Positions 55,117 to 64,000 of a stretch of DNA of 64,000 nt are shown in pieces. Within the stretch, counting starts at the first letter, position 1. The number at the start of each line of letters is the position of its first letter. This DNA is from JAICYJ01 sp035695105 (GTDB lineage Bacteria > Actinomycetota > Thermoleophilia > Gaiellales > JAICJC01). Below the pieces are notes generated by a model. That model ran no database searches. It worked only from the letters and a program-made list of their open reading frames with translations, and was not told the DNA's origin. Position numbers and translations under genes: made by a program. The stretch lies in NCBI GenBank assembly GCA_035695105.1, contig DASSEV010000016.1:47956-111955 (forward strand). The letters are read 5' to 3'.

Positions 55117-56330
55117 AGGCGCCGGCCGCCCTTGAAGGCTGCCGAGACCACCGGCCCGCCCAGGTGGTAGACGACGTGCCGCCAGTCCTCGGCTTCGAGC
55201 AGCACCACGTCGCCATCGTATCCGGGCGCCAGCCGGCCCACCCGGTCGTGGCGCTCGAGCACCCAGGCGGGATTGATCGTGCTCGCCACCAGCGCCTCGG
55301 CCGGCGACATCCGCAGCAGGGTGCATGCCAGCGACATGACGAGCGGCATGGACTGGCAGAAGGCGCTGCCCGGGTTGAAGTCGGTCGCGAGCGCGACGAT
55401 CGCGCCACGGTCGGCCAGCGCGCGTGCGGGCGGACGCGGCAGGTCGAGGGTCACCACGCATGCGGGCAGCATCACGGCGGCCACGTCACTCGACGCGAGC
55501 GCCTCGACCCCGGCCGGGCCGGTCGCCTCCAGGTGGTCGACCGAGCGCGCCGCCAGCTCGACCGCGACGTCGACGCCGCCCGCCTCGCTGAACTGGTCGG
55601 CGTGCAGGCGCAGGGCCAGGCCGTGCGCGGCCGCCGCCCGCAGGTACCGCGCAGCCTGGGCGCGGTCGAAGGCGCCGCGCTCGAGGAACACGTCCGCCGC
55701 TTCCGCGAGGCCGGACGCCTCCGGCAGCACCTCGTCGATGACGAAGTCCAGGTAGGCGTCCGCGTCGTCCCATTCGGGGCCGACGGCGTGCGCCCCAAGG
55801 AACGTCGGTGACACCTCGATGGCGTGCGGCGCGGCCGCGGCCCGGAGCATCGCCAGCTCGGCGTCGCGGTCGAGCCCGTAGCCGGACTTGACCTCGGCGG
55901 TGGTGGTGCCCCCGGCCGCCATCCAGCCCAGGTGCCGCTCCAGGATTCCCGGCAGCTGCCCCTCCGCGGCCGCGGCGCGCGTGGCCGTGACGCTGGCGGC
56001 GATGCCGCCGCCGGCCGCATGGATCTGCTCGTACGCGACGCCCTGAGCTCGCAGATCGAACTCGCCGGCGCGGTCGCCGCCGAACACGGCATGCGTGTGG
56101 CAGTCCACCAGTCCGGGAATAGCGGCGCGCCCCTCGGCGTCGTACAGCGGCAGGTCGCCGTGGCCGTCGAGCACCTGCTCGCGCCGCCCGGCGGCGGCGA
56201 TCTTCCCGTCGACGACCGCGATCGCGGCGTCCTCGATCACGTCCACCCGGGCCAGATCGGCGCCCCGCGACGGGGCGGCCCCAGCCGGCGTGGCAAGGGT
56301 GCCGATGTGGTCGATCAGCAGCGAGGGCAT
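55113..56330 (-). CDS. hutI: Imidazolonepropionase
   Basis: 405 residues. Amidohydrolase; third step of histidine breakdown, hydrolysing 4-imidazolone-5-propionate to formiminoglutamate. PGLVDCHTHAVFGGDR (metal HxH, about 71-86), GGGIAASVTATR, KSGYGLD and LHADQFSE (His) are family motifs; ATDFNPGS completes the site. Eight bases from the SDR gene upstream. Confidence 0.95.
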   Translation of the reverse strand: MPSLLIDHIGTLATPAGAAPSRGADLARVDVIEDAAIAVVDGKIAAAGRREQVLDGHGDLPLYDAEGRAAIPGLVDCHTHAVFGGDRAGEFDLRAQGVAYEQIHAAGGGIAASVTATRAAAAEGQLPGILERHLGWMAAGGTTTAEVKSGYGLDRDAELAMLRAAAAPHAIEVSPTFLGAHAVGPEWDDADAYLDFVIDEVLPEASGLAEAADVFLERGAFDRAQAARYLRAAAAHGLALRLHADQFSEAGGVDVAVELAARSVDHLEATGPAGVEALASSDVAAVMLPACVVTLDLPRPPARALADRGAIVALATDFNPGSAFCQSMPLVMSLACTLLRMSPAEALVASTINPAWVLERHDRVGRLAPGYDGDVVLLEAEDWRHVVYHLGGPVVSAAFKGGRRL

Positions 56331-56337
56331 GACCAGG

Positions 56338-57015
56338 TCAGGAGCGGCCGTACGCCGGGATCGTCCCGCCCGACAACGGCGCAGAGTCGTCGCCGGCGAG
56401 CCACTCGATCACGCGCGCCAGCTCCTCTCCGGTCGTCCAGCGGGAGTAGTCGGCGTCGGGGTTCTCGTCGCGGTTGCGCGGCGTATCGACGATGTTCGCG
56501 AGCACGGTGTTCACGCGGAGCCCCTGGGTGCGCACCTCCGCGTCGACGGCCGCCATCAGCCCGAGCACAGCCGCCTTGGACACGATGTAGGGCGCGGCTC
56601 CGGCGAACGGACGCACCGCCGCGCGCGCGCCGACGTAGACGATCGACCCCGAGCCGGCCTCGAGCATCGGGCCGAGCGCTGCACGGGTGATCGTGTAGGC
56701 GGTGTCGAGGTTGACCGCGAGCATGGCCCGCCAGTCATCGACCGATGAGGTGTGCAGCGGCCCCGACATGCGAAAGCCGCCGGCAACGCAGGCCACGGCC
56801 CGCACGCCGCCGTACCGCTCGACCGCCTGCGCCACCACGCGCTCCGCCGACTCGGGGTCGGTGAGATCGGCCTCGACGGCGAGCACGCCATCCGGCAGCC
56901 CGTCCGAGTCGGCGCCGCGCGTTGCGGCGCAGACATCCCATCCCCGCTCCAGGAACCTGTCCAGCACCGCCCTGCCCCAGCCGCCGGTGACGCCGGTCAG
57001 GATCGCCGCCGGCAC
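56338..57015 (-). CDS. Short-chain dehydrogenase in hut cluster
   Basis: 225 residues. Rossmann TGVTGGWGRAVLD (residues 7-19), a CVAGG in place of NNAG, catalytic Tyr-Lys in YIVSKAA. The NNAG motif change is unusual but seen in atypical SDRs. It sits between hutU and hutI with gaps of only 3 and 7 bases, so it may act on a side metabolite of the pathway. No evidence for a substrate. Confidence 0.82.
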   Translation of the reverse strand: MPAAILTGVTGGWGRAVLDRFLERGWDVCAATRGADSDGLPDGVLAVEADLTDPESAERVVAQAVERYGGVRAVACVAGGFRMSGPLHTSSVDDWRAMLAVNLDTAYTITRAALGPMLEAGSGSIVYVGARAAVRPFAGAAPYIVSKAAVLGLMAAVDAEVRTQGLRVNTVLANIVDTPRNRDENPDADYSRWTTGEELARVIEWLAGDDSAPLSGGTIPAYGRS

Positions 57016-57018
57016 GGT

Positions 57019-58716
<1,698 letters not shown>

Positions 58717-58723
58717 GAGGGGC

Positions 58724-58729
58724 AGGCTA
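58724..58729 (-). promoter_or_regulatory. -10 box TAGCCT, leaderless hutU
   Basis: TAGCCT, 7 bases, ATG 58716. Gives hutU-SDR-hutI its own start after the hutH terminator. Confidence 0.5.
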
Positions 58730-58753
58730 TACGACCTGCGGCTCGCGAGGCTA

Positions 58754-58780
58754 GGACGGGCCGGCTCCGCCGGCCCGTCC
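58754..58780 (-). terminator. Hairpin downstream of hutH
   Basis: Perfect 12-base arms GGACGGGCCGGC / GCCGGCCCGTCC with a TCC loop, about 75 bases after the hutH stop and upstream of the hutU promoter. Confidence 0.6.
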
Positions 58781-58854
58781 GGTCTCAACGTACGGGGTAG
58801 GCCGGTGTGACGCGCCCGACGGTCGCCCGTGAGGATGCGATGGGAAGCCGTTGC

Positions 58855-60387
58855 TCAGCGAAGCGGGCCGAGGGCGCCTTCGACGGCCGCCACCAGCGAG
58901 CCGTCACGGACTGCCCCGGCCACGGCCTCGATGTCGCCGGCCAGTGAGCGGTCGTCGCCCAGGTGCGGCGAGTGCCCGCGCAGCGCGGCGTGCAGGGCCG
59001 TGATCCCCGGCCCGGGCTTCAGCGGCGCCAGGAAGTCGATCCCCTGCGCCCCGCAGAGCAGCTCGACGGCGAGCACCCGCTCCACGTTCGCGCACACCTG
59101 CCAGGCGTGGACGGCGGCGGTGGCTCCCATCGACACGTGATCCTCCTGACCGGCGCTGGTCGGGATCGAGTCCACCGACGCCGGGTGGCAGAGCACCTTG
59201 TTCTCGGCGACCAGGCTGGCGGCCACGTAATGCGGGATCATGAAGCCGGAGTTCAGACCCCCGTGCTCGGTCAGGAACGGGGGCAGCCCCTCGCTCATCG
59301 TCGGGTTCACCATGCGCTCGATGCGGCGCTCGCAGATGCCCGCCAGCTCGGCCAGCGCGATCTTGAGCGTGTCCAGCGCGATGGCCACCGGCTCGCCGTG
59401 GAAGTTGCCGTTCGAGAGCACCTCGTCCCGCTCCGCGAACACGAGCGGGTTGTCGGTCGCCGCGTTCACCTCGATGGCGATCACCGACCACGCGTAGGCA
59501 AGCGCGTCCCTGCAGGCGCCATGCACCTGTGGCGAGCAGCGCAGCGAGTACGCGTCCTGCACGCGGCCGCACCAGCGGTGTGACTCGTTGATCTCCGACT
59601 CGTCGAGCAGGGCGTACAGGTTGGCGGCGGAGTCGACCTGCCCGGGGTGCGGCCGCAGGGCCTGGATCTCGGGCGCGAACGGCGTCCGCGAGCCGCGAAC
59701 CGCCTCGACCGACTGCGCAGCCGCCGCGTCCGCGATCCGCACCAGCCGCCGCGCCCGCGCCAGCACCAGCGCACCGATCGCGGCCATGAACTGGGTGCCG
59801 TTGATCAGCGCCAGCCCCTCCTTCGCTCCCAGCACCTCGGGCTCGAGCCCCGCCCGGCGCAGCGCCTCTGCGCCCGGCAGCTCCTCGCCGCCCAGCTCGG
59901 CGAAGCCCTCGCCGACCAGCGGCAGCGCCAGGTGGGCGAGCGGCGCGAGGTCGCCGCTCGCGCCCAGCGACCCGCGCGAAGGCACGATCGGGTGGACGCC
60001 GGCGTTCAACATCCCGAGCAGCAGCTCGACCGTCTCGCGGCGCACGCCCGAGGCCCCCGTCGCGAGCGCATTCGCCCGCAGCAGCATCGCGCCGCGCACC
60101 ACCTCCGTCGGGAATGGCTCGCCCACGCCGCACGCGTGGCTGCGCAGCAGGTTCAGCTGGAGACGGCCCGTGTCCTCGCTGGAGATCGCCACGTCGACGA
60201 AGCGACCGAACCCCGTGTTGACGCCGTACGTGGGCGTGCCGGAGTCGACGGCGCGGTCGATCAGCGCCCTTGCCGCCGCGATCTTCTCGACCGCCTCCGG
60301 CGCGAGCCGCGCCGGCGCCCGGCCGATGGCGACACGCTCGACATCCTCCACGGCGAGGCCGGTGCCGGTCAGCAATACGGAATCCAC
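58855..60387 (-). CDS. hutH: Histidine ammonia-lyase
   Basis: 510 residues. First step: histidine to urocanate and ammonia. The Ala143-Ser144-Gly145 triad in GSLGASGDLAPLAHL forms the MIO prosthetic group. TYGVNTGFG and GNFHGEP also match. GTG start follows TAGACT by 8 bases. Confidence 0.96.
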   Translation of the reverse strand: MDSVLLTGTGLAVEDVERVAIGRAPARLAPEAVEKIAAARALIDRAVDSGTPTYGVNTGFGRFVDVAISSEDTGRLQLNLLRSHACGVGEPFPTEVVRGAMLLRANALATGASGVRRETVELLLGMLNAGVHPIVPSRGSLGASGDLAPLAHLALPLVGEGFAELGGEELPGAEALRRAGLEPEVLGAKEGLALINGTQFMAAIGALVLARARRLVRIADAAAAQSVEAVRGSRTPFAPEIQALRPHPGQVDSAANLYALLDESEINESHRWCGRVQDAYSLRCSPQVHGACRDALAYAWSVIAIEVNAATDNPLVFAERDEVLSNGNFHGEPVAIALDTLKIALAELAGICERRIERMVNPTMSEGLPPFLTEHGGLNSGFMIPHYVAASLVAENKVLCHPASVDSIPTSAGQEDHVSMGATAAVHAWQVCANVERVLAVELLCGAQGIDFLAPLKPGPGITALHAALRGHSPHLGDDRSLAGDIEAVAGAVRDGSLVAAVEGALGPLR

Positions 60388-60395
60388 GGCTGCGG

Positions 60396-60401
60396 AGTCT
60401 A
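60396..60401 (-). promoter_or_regulatory. -10 box TAGACT, leaderless hutH
   Basis: TAGACT, 8 bases, GTG 60387. Located between ftcD and hutH. Confidence 0.5.
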
Positions 60402-60417
60402 CGCAGCCCGCGCAGGC

Positions 60418-61305
60418 TCAGCCCTCGCCGAACTCACCGGTGGCCGCGACCTCGAGCGCGCGGTCGGCCAGCAGCCCGGGAAGCAGCAGCGCGTCGCCGG
60501 CCGCGGCCGCCATCACGCGCGCCGGCATCAGCCCGACGAGCTCGCCCCTGCGCACCCCCACTCCGTGCTCGCCGGCGAGGCGCACGATCTCCGCGGTGAC
60601 GCGATGCAGCGGCGTGGCGTCGATGTCGATCAGGTTGGTGGAGACCTGCGCTCCGCCACGCACGGCCAGGCCCAGTGCCTGGACGCCGGGCAGGCCGCCG
60701 TCCCGTTCCCGGATGCCGGCCGCGATCGCCCGCGCCACAGAGACGTCGTCCGTGTCCAGGTCGACGTTGAAGGCGACCAACGGCGGCCGCACGCCCAGCA
60801 GCACGGCGCCGGCCGTGGGATGCGGACGGTCCGGGCCGGCCAGCGGCGCCACCTCGCCCGCCCGCATGCGCTCGCCCAGCCGATCCGGCCCGCCCGCGCG
60901 GAAGGCCGCCGGCCGCAGTCCGCCGCCTAGATCGCCGTACCCGATGGCCGGCACGCCCAGCATCGCGATCCGGCGGGCCAGCGCCCGGGCAGCCTGCTCG
61001 GGCCGCGGATCGTCGGCGCGGAAGCGGACGAAGGGCACGACGTCGGCGGCGCCCACGCGCGGGTGGACGCCCTCGTGCCTGGTCAGGTCGATGCGCGCCG
61101 TCGACAGGGCGATCGCCGCGGCCAGCCCCTCGACCAGGCTGTCGGGATCGGCGACGACGGTGAACACCGACCGGTTGTGGTCGGCGTCCGCATGCACGTC
61201 GAGCACGCGGGCGCCGCCGCCGCCGAAGGCATCGACCAGCGCGTCGAGCACCTCCGTGTCGCGGCCCTCCGAGAAGTTCGGAACGGCCTCGAGCAGGCCG
61301 TGCAT
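60418..61305 (-). CDS. ftcD: Glutamate formimidoyltransferase
   Basis: 295 residues. Transfers the formimino group from formiminoglutamate to tetrahydrofolate, giving glutamate; only the transferase part (no cyclodeaminase) is present. EAVPNFSEGRDTEVLD at the start, DADHNRSVFT and HEGVHPRVGAADVVPFV (catalytic His) are family motifs. ATG 61305 overlaps the upstream surface-protein stop as TGATG. Completes the pathway with hutH, hutU, hutI. Confidence 0.93.
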   Translation of the reverse strand: MHGLLEAVPNFSEGRDTEVLDALVDAFGGGGARVLDVHADADHNRSVFTVVADPDSLVEGLAAAIALSTARIDLTRHEGVHPRVGAADVVPFVRFRADDPRPEQAARALARRIAMLGVPAIGYGDLGGGLRPAAFRAGGPDRLGERMRAGEVAPLAGPDRPHPTAGAVLLGVRPPLVAFNVDLDTDDVSVARAIAAGIRERDGGLPGVQALGLAVRGGAQVSTNLIDIDATPLHRVTAEIVRLAGEHGVGVRRGELVGLMPARVMAAAAGDALLLPGLLADRALEVAATGEFGEG

Positions 61306-62336
61306 CACACACCCGCCCCCGGCGACAGCCAGGGCGAGGGTGCCGATGCACGCCGGCGCCGCCTGCCGCCGCCGCGCTTCGCGCGGCGGCGCAGCGTGAA
61401 CAGCACGATCACGGCGAGCAGCACGCCGACGACGATGATCAGATGCCAGGGGATGATCATGAACGGCGTGGTCTCCACCGGGAGGTGCGACGTGGTGTTG
61501 TAGTAGATGCGCGTCTCGGCGGAGCCCTTGGCCAGGAGCGGGGCATGATCCCAGGTCATGGTCAGCGTGCGCACCGAGTTCGGCAGGATCGTGTAGGTCG
61601 GCGCCGCCGCCTGGTGGGACTGGTCGCCCGCGGCGAAGGACGTGGTGAAGCTCGTCCCGCCCTTGATGATGTTGAAGAACGTGTTGCCCGTGTTGCGAAC
61701 CTCGACGTTCGCGGTCACGGTCGGATGCATCAGCCAGTCGACGGCCGCCCCCACCTTGTCGCTCGAGTGCCAGACGTCCTTGAGGCTGATCCAGTGCACC
61801 GACACCGATCGGGTGAGCACCTGCCCCCGCAGCACGAGCCCCGTACCGTCCGGATTCTCCACGCCGGCGGCCATGAGCGAGGCCACGGCCGGCCGGTACT
61901 CCACATTGCCGGCGGACTTGACCTGCCGAGAACGGAACACCACCGCCAGCGTGTGCGTGCCGATGGCCGCGTCCTTGGGCACGTTCACCGTCAGCACCAC
62001 GCGGCGGTGGCTCAGCGCCGGCATGTGGAGCACCCGGTTGGAGAGAGACGACCACGGTGCCGCCGACTGGGCGAGCGAGCCGGCCGGCTTGAACACCACG
62101 GCGGAGTCGGTGGAGATGGTGTAGTCCTGCAGGAAGACGTCCAGCACCACCGGGTCGCTGCCCTTGTTGTAGATGTCGAGATCGGTCTTGTAGAGCTGCC
62201 CCGGGTGCAGGTTCGCCTGCAGCTTCGACGGTGCCACCCCGATCGAGATCGCCGGGGGCTTCGCGGCCGAGGCGGTCGCACCGGAGGCCATGAGCAGCGC
62301 CGAGGCGAGCAGGGACATGACGGTCAGTCTTCGCAT
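61305..62336 (-). CDS. Surface-anchored protein with signal peptide and C-terminal membrane helix (DUF916-like)
   Basis: 343 residues. Signal peptide to about residue 25; an Ig-like beta region (PSKLQANLHPGQLYKTDLDIYNKG) and a second beta domain follow; residues about 293-315 span the membrane, then a very basic tail (RRRAKRGGGRRRRR). The layout resembles DUF916 proteins paired with WxL-type surface proteins in Firmicutes. The gene before it is such a beta-rich secreted protein. SD GAGGAG precedes the ATG. Confidence 0.7.
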   Translation of the reverse strand: MRRLTVMSLLASALLMASGATASAAKPPAISIGVAPSKLQANLHPGQLYKTDLDIYNKGSDPVVLDVFLQDYTISTDSAVVFKPAGSLAQSAAPWSSLSNRVLHMPALSHRRVVLTVNVPKDAAIGTHTLAVVFRSRQVKSAGNVEYRPAVASLMAAGVENPDGTGLVLRGQVLTRSVSVHWISLKDVWHSSDKVGAAVDWLMHPTVTANVEVRNTGNTFFNIIKGGTSFTTSFAAGDQSHQAAAPTYTILPNSVRTLTMTWDHAPLLAKGSAETRIYYNTTSHLPVETTPFMIIPWHLIIVVGVLLAVIVLFTLRRRAKRGGGRRRRRASAPSPWLSPGAGV

Positions 62337-62346
62337 TGGGAGCTCC

Positions 62347-63789
62347 TCACGGTGTGGTGGCGGTGTAGGTCAGCGTGGTCTGGAACGGCTGTGATGACAC
62401 GGGGTCGGCGTAGGTCACCTGCAGCTGGAAGTCGATCGGCGTGGCCGTGCCGGCGGTCGCCGTGGCGACCCCGGTTGCGACCGTCTGGGCCGTCGTCGAG
62501 GCGGCGGTGTAGGCGCCGCCGCCGTGCACCCGCCACCCCATCCGCGCGAGCGGGAACGTCTTCCCGGTGCCGTCCGCGAAGTCGCCGGATCCGTTCAGCG
62601 ACAGCGCCCATGTGGTGTTCGACGTGACCGTGGCGGTCAGCGCGGGCGACAGCACGAACGGCGACGAGATCGGATCGACGCCGCCGAAGTCGACGGACGA
62701 AGCCGAGAGCGACAGCGCGACGGCGGGCGCGATGGTCAGGCTGAGGTCGTCGAAGCCGGCGCGGCCGCTGCCGTCCAGCTGCAGGCGGATGGTGACCGTG
62801 GTCGTCGCGGCGCCGGTGATGAAGCTCGTGGAGTAGATCGTCCAGGCGGTCGTCCCGGACACGCTCCCGAGCGTCGTGCTCGTCCCGTCCGGCTGGATCG
62901 CGAGCACCTTCGCCGAGCCGCTGACCGCATCCGTGGTGATCGCGGCGCTCAGCGTGTACGAACTGCTCGGCGAGACGGCGACCGACGTCTGCTGGCTCGA
63001 CCCGCTGAAGCTGCCGGCGCCCCCGAACAGCTGGAGGTAGGCGGCGCCGCTGTTTGCCGGCGCGATGCGGTCGGGCACGAGGCCGGGCCGCCCTGACAGC
63101 GCGCCGAGCGCCGACCACGACTGGGGAACGGTCGCGGTCATCGACGGCTGCGAGAACTTCATCTGGCGCAGCTGCGAGGGATTCGAGTTGATCGCGGCGA
63201 CACCGATCGCGCCGCTCGTGAAGCTGCCGTCCGTCGCGGTCGCGGTCGCTGTGCCGCCCGGACCGCTCACCTTGCACGAGATCTGTGTGCCCGTTGCCGA
63301 TGCTGTCAACGTGTACGACGAGTTCACGGCCGACGTGTAGGCGGCGCTCGCCAGAACGAGGTCGGTGCCGCTCAACCGGCGCTGGATGACGACGGAGCCC
63401 TTGGTGATGCCGCAGAGATAGAAGTCGGCGGCGTCGCGGTAGCGGACGACCGCCCCGCCGGTCTCCTGAGGAGCGACGGTGAGCGGCGTGGTCACGACGG
63501 AGAACGTCCCGTCCTGGTAGTCCTGGGCGTTGCGCACCACCGCGAGGTCGGTCGAGGGGCCGAAGCCCTGCGAGGTGACCACACCCCCGCTCAGCGTGTA
63601 GTTGCCCGAGGTGATCTGCCAGGCGGACAGGTCGGGCAGCGTGTCCGAGAACACCGTGCCGGCCGATCCGGAGGCCTCGAACCCGGGGTTCGTGATCAGA
63701 CTCGCGGCGAGCGATGAGCCGGGAAGCAGCAGGCTGACGCCCGCCACGCCCAGGGCGCATGCAGCCGCTCGAGTCCGCGTGTGGAACAC
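62347..63789 (-). CDS. Large secreted beta-rich surface protein
   Basis: About 480 residues from GTG 63789. Signal peptide ending SSLAAS; a LamG/CBM-like jellyroll region (ITNPGFEASGSAGTVF, about 32-190) and a second sandwich (about 210-360), then a C-terminal domain beginning ASSVDFGGVDP and ending TTLTYTATTP. The end resembles the partial gene at 63899. Probably cell-wall or exported adhesive material acting with the DUF916-like protein 10 bases downstream. No catalytic residues recognised. Confidence 0.7.
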   Translation of the reverse strand: MFHTRTRAAACALGVAGVSLLLPGSSLAASLITNPGFEASGSAGTVFSDTLPDLSAWQITSGNYTLSGGVVTSQGFGPSTDLAVVRNAQDYQDGTFSVVTTPLTVAPQETGGAVVRYRDAADFYLCGITKGSVVIQRRLSGTDLVLASAAYTSAVNSSYTLTASATGTQISCKVSGPGGTATATATDGSFTSGAIGVAAINSNPSQLRQMKFSQPSMTATVPQSWSALGALSGRPGLVPDRIAPANSGAAYLQLFGGAGSFSGSSQQTSVAVSPSSSYTLSAAITTDAVSGSAKVLAIQPDGTSTTLGSVSGTTAWTIYSTSFITGAATTTVTIRLQLDGSGRAGFDDLSLTIAPAVALSLSASSVDFGGVDPISSPFVLSPALTATVTSNTTWALSLNGSGDFADGTGKTFPLARMGWRVHGGGAYTAASTTAQTVATGVATATAGTATPIDFQLQVTYADPVSSQPFQTTLTYTATTP

Positions 63790-63841
63790 CTCTGCGTGTG
63801 GTTCAAAGCGGACGCCTCGAATCCTGCGCCCGGACAACGCC

Positions 63842-63873
63842 GCGGGGCGGGCTCCGGTGGGAGCCCGCCCCGC
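63842..63873 (-). terminator. Hairpin terminator after the partial surface-protein gene
   Basis: Perfect 13-base arms GCGGGGCGGGCTC / GAGCCCGCCCCGC with a 6-base loop, 25 bases after the stop at 63899. Confidence 0.65.
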
Positions 63874-63898
63874 TGTCGCAGTCCTCGGGGGAACGAGG

Positions 63899-64000
63899 CT
63901 ACGGCGTGGTTGCCGTGTACTGCAGCACCGCCTGGTAGTTGTCGCCGGCGGTGTTCGGGTTGTCGGCAAACGCCAGCTGCAGCTGGTAGGCGAGCGCGGT
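63899..64000 (-). CDS. C-terminal end of a paralogous surface protein, 5' part outside the window
   Basis: 33 residues visible, running YQLQLAFADNPNTAGD then YQAVLQYTATTP-stop. They match the C-terminus of the adjacent secreted protein (FQLQVTYADP...LTYTATTP), showing tandem paralogues of one C-terminal domain. Confidence 0.7.
   Translation of the reverse strand, partial: TALAYQLQLAFADNPNTAGDNYQAVLQYTATTP

Overview
This is a high-GC (around 70%) bacterial chromosome segment packed with mostly minus-strand housekeeping genes. Stops and starts of neighbours very often overlap as ATGA, GTGA or even CTGA. GC content, an actinobacterial-type LexA box, many TAnnnT -10 boxes lying 6-9 bases before the start codon (leaderless mRNAs), and lipoproteins of actinobacterial style point to a deep-branching Actinomycetota, perhaps Thermoleophilia (Gaiella/Solirubrobacter-like). 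That placement is inference. I saw no tRNA, rRNA, CRISPR array, transposase or phage gene, and no gene-free stretch longer than 300 bases.

Layout: 1-0.66 kb, truncated PPDK/PEP-synthase regulatory kinase. 0.7-4.6 kb, plus-strand glycerol-type redox cluster (GlpA-like FAD protein with a 2Fe-2S tail, FAD/NAD protein, small membrane protein, FGGY kinase). 4.6-12.7 kb, glyQS, recO, a ybaK/mutM/pyrimidine phosphorylase/deoB operon and a lipoprotein gene. 12.7-20.8 kb, lipoprotein, tandem GNAT, xerD, ald and a coupled pyrG-M32-M20 peptidase operon. 21.5-30.2 kb, one long run: efp, carboxyltransferase-BCCP fusion, accC, Asp23, nusB, xseB, polyprenyl synthase, tlyA, nadK, recN. 30.2-40.1 kb, a shikimate block (aroQ, fused aroKB, aroC, aroE) with an M24 peptidase, a D-amino-acid-oxidase-like protein, a prepilin peptidase, a LexA-box small gene and mltG. 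40-47.3 kb, ruvX, alaS, a lone receiver, a lone GroES, DUF948 and a mnmA fused to an IscU domain beside nifS. 47.5-54.3 kb, MMPL exporter, aspS, hisS, a metallo-hydrolase. 54.3-61.3 kb, histidine utilisation (hutH, hutU, hutI, ftcD) leading to glutamate. 61.3-64 kb, secreted or surface-protein genes running off the right edge.

The most notable items are: a fused carboxyltransferase-biotin carrier whose four metal-ligand positions are all replaced; an IscU-MnmA fusion that keeps the three IscU cysteines beside its cysteine desulfurase; two families of palindromic elements that overlap stop codons; an exact 18-base repeat shared by two promoter regions 34 kb apart; a consistent leaderless promoter pattern; and two genes (polyprenyl synthase, mltG) that seem to start at non-canonical codons overlapping the previous stop.
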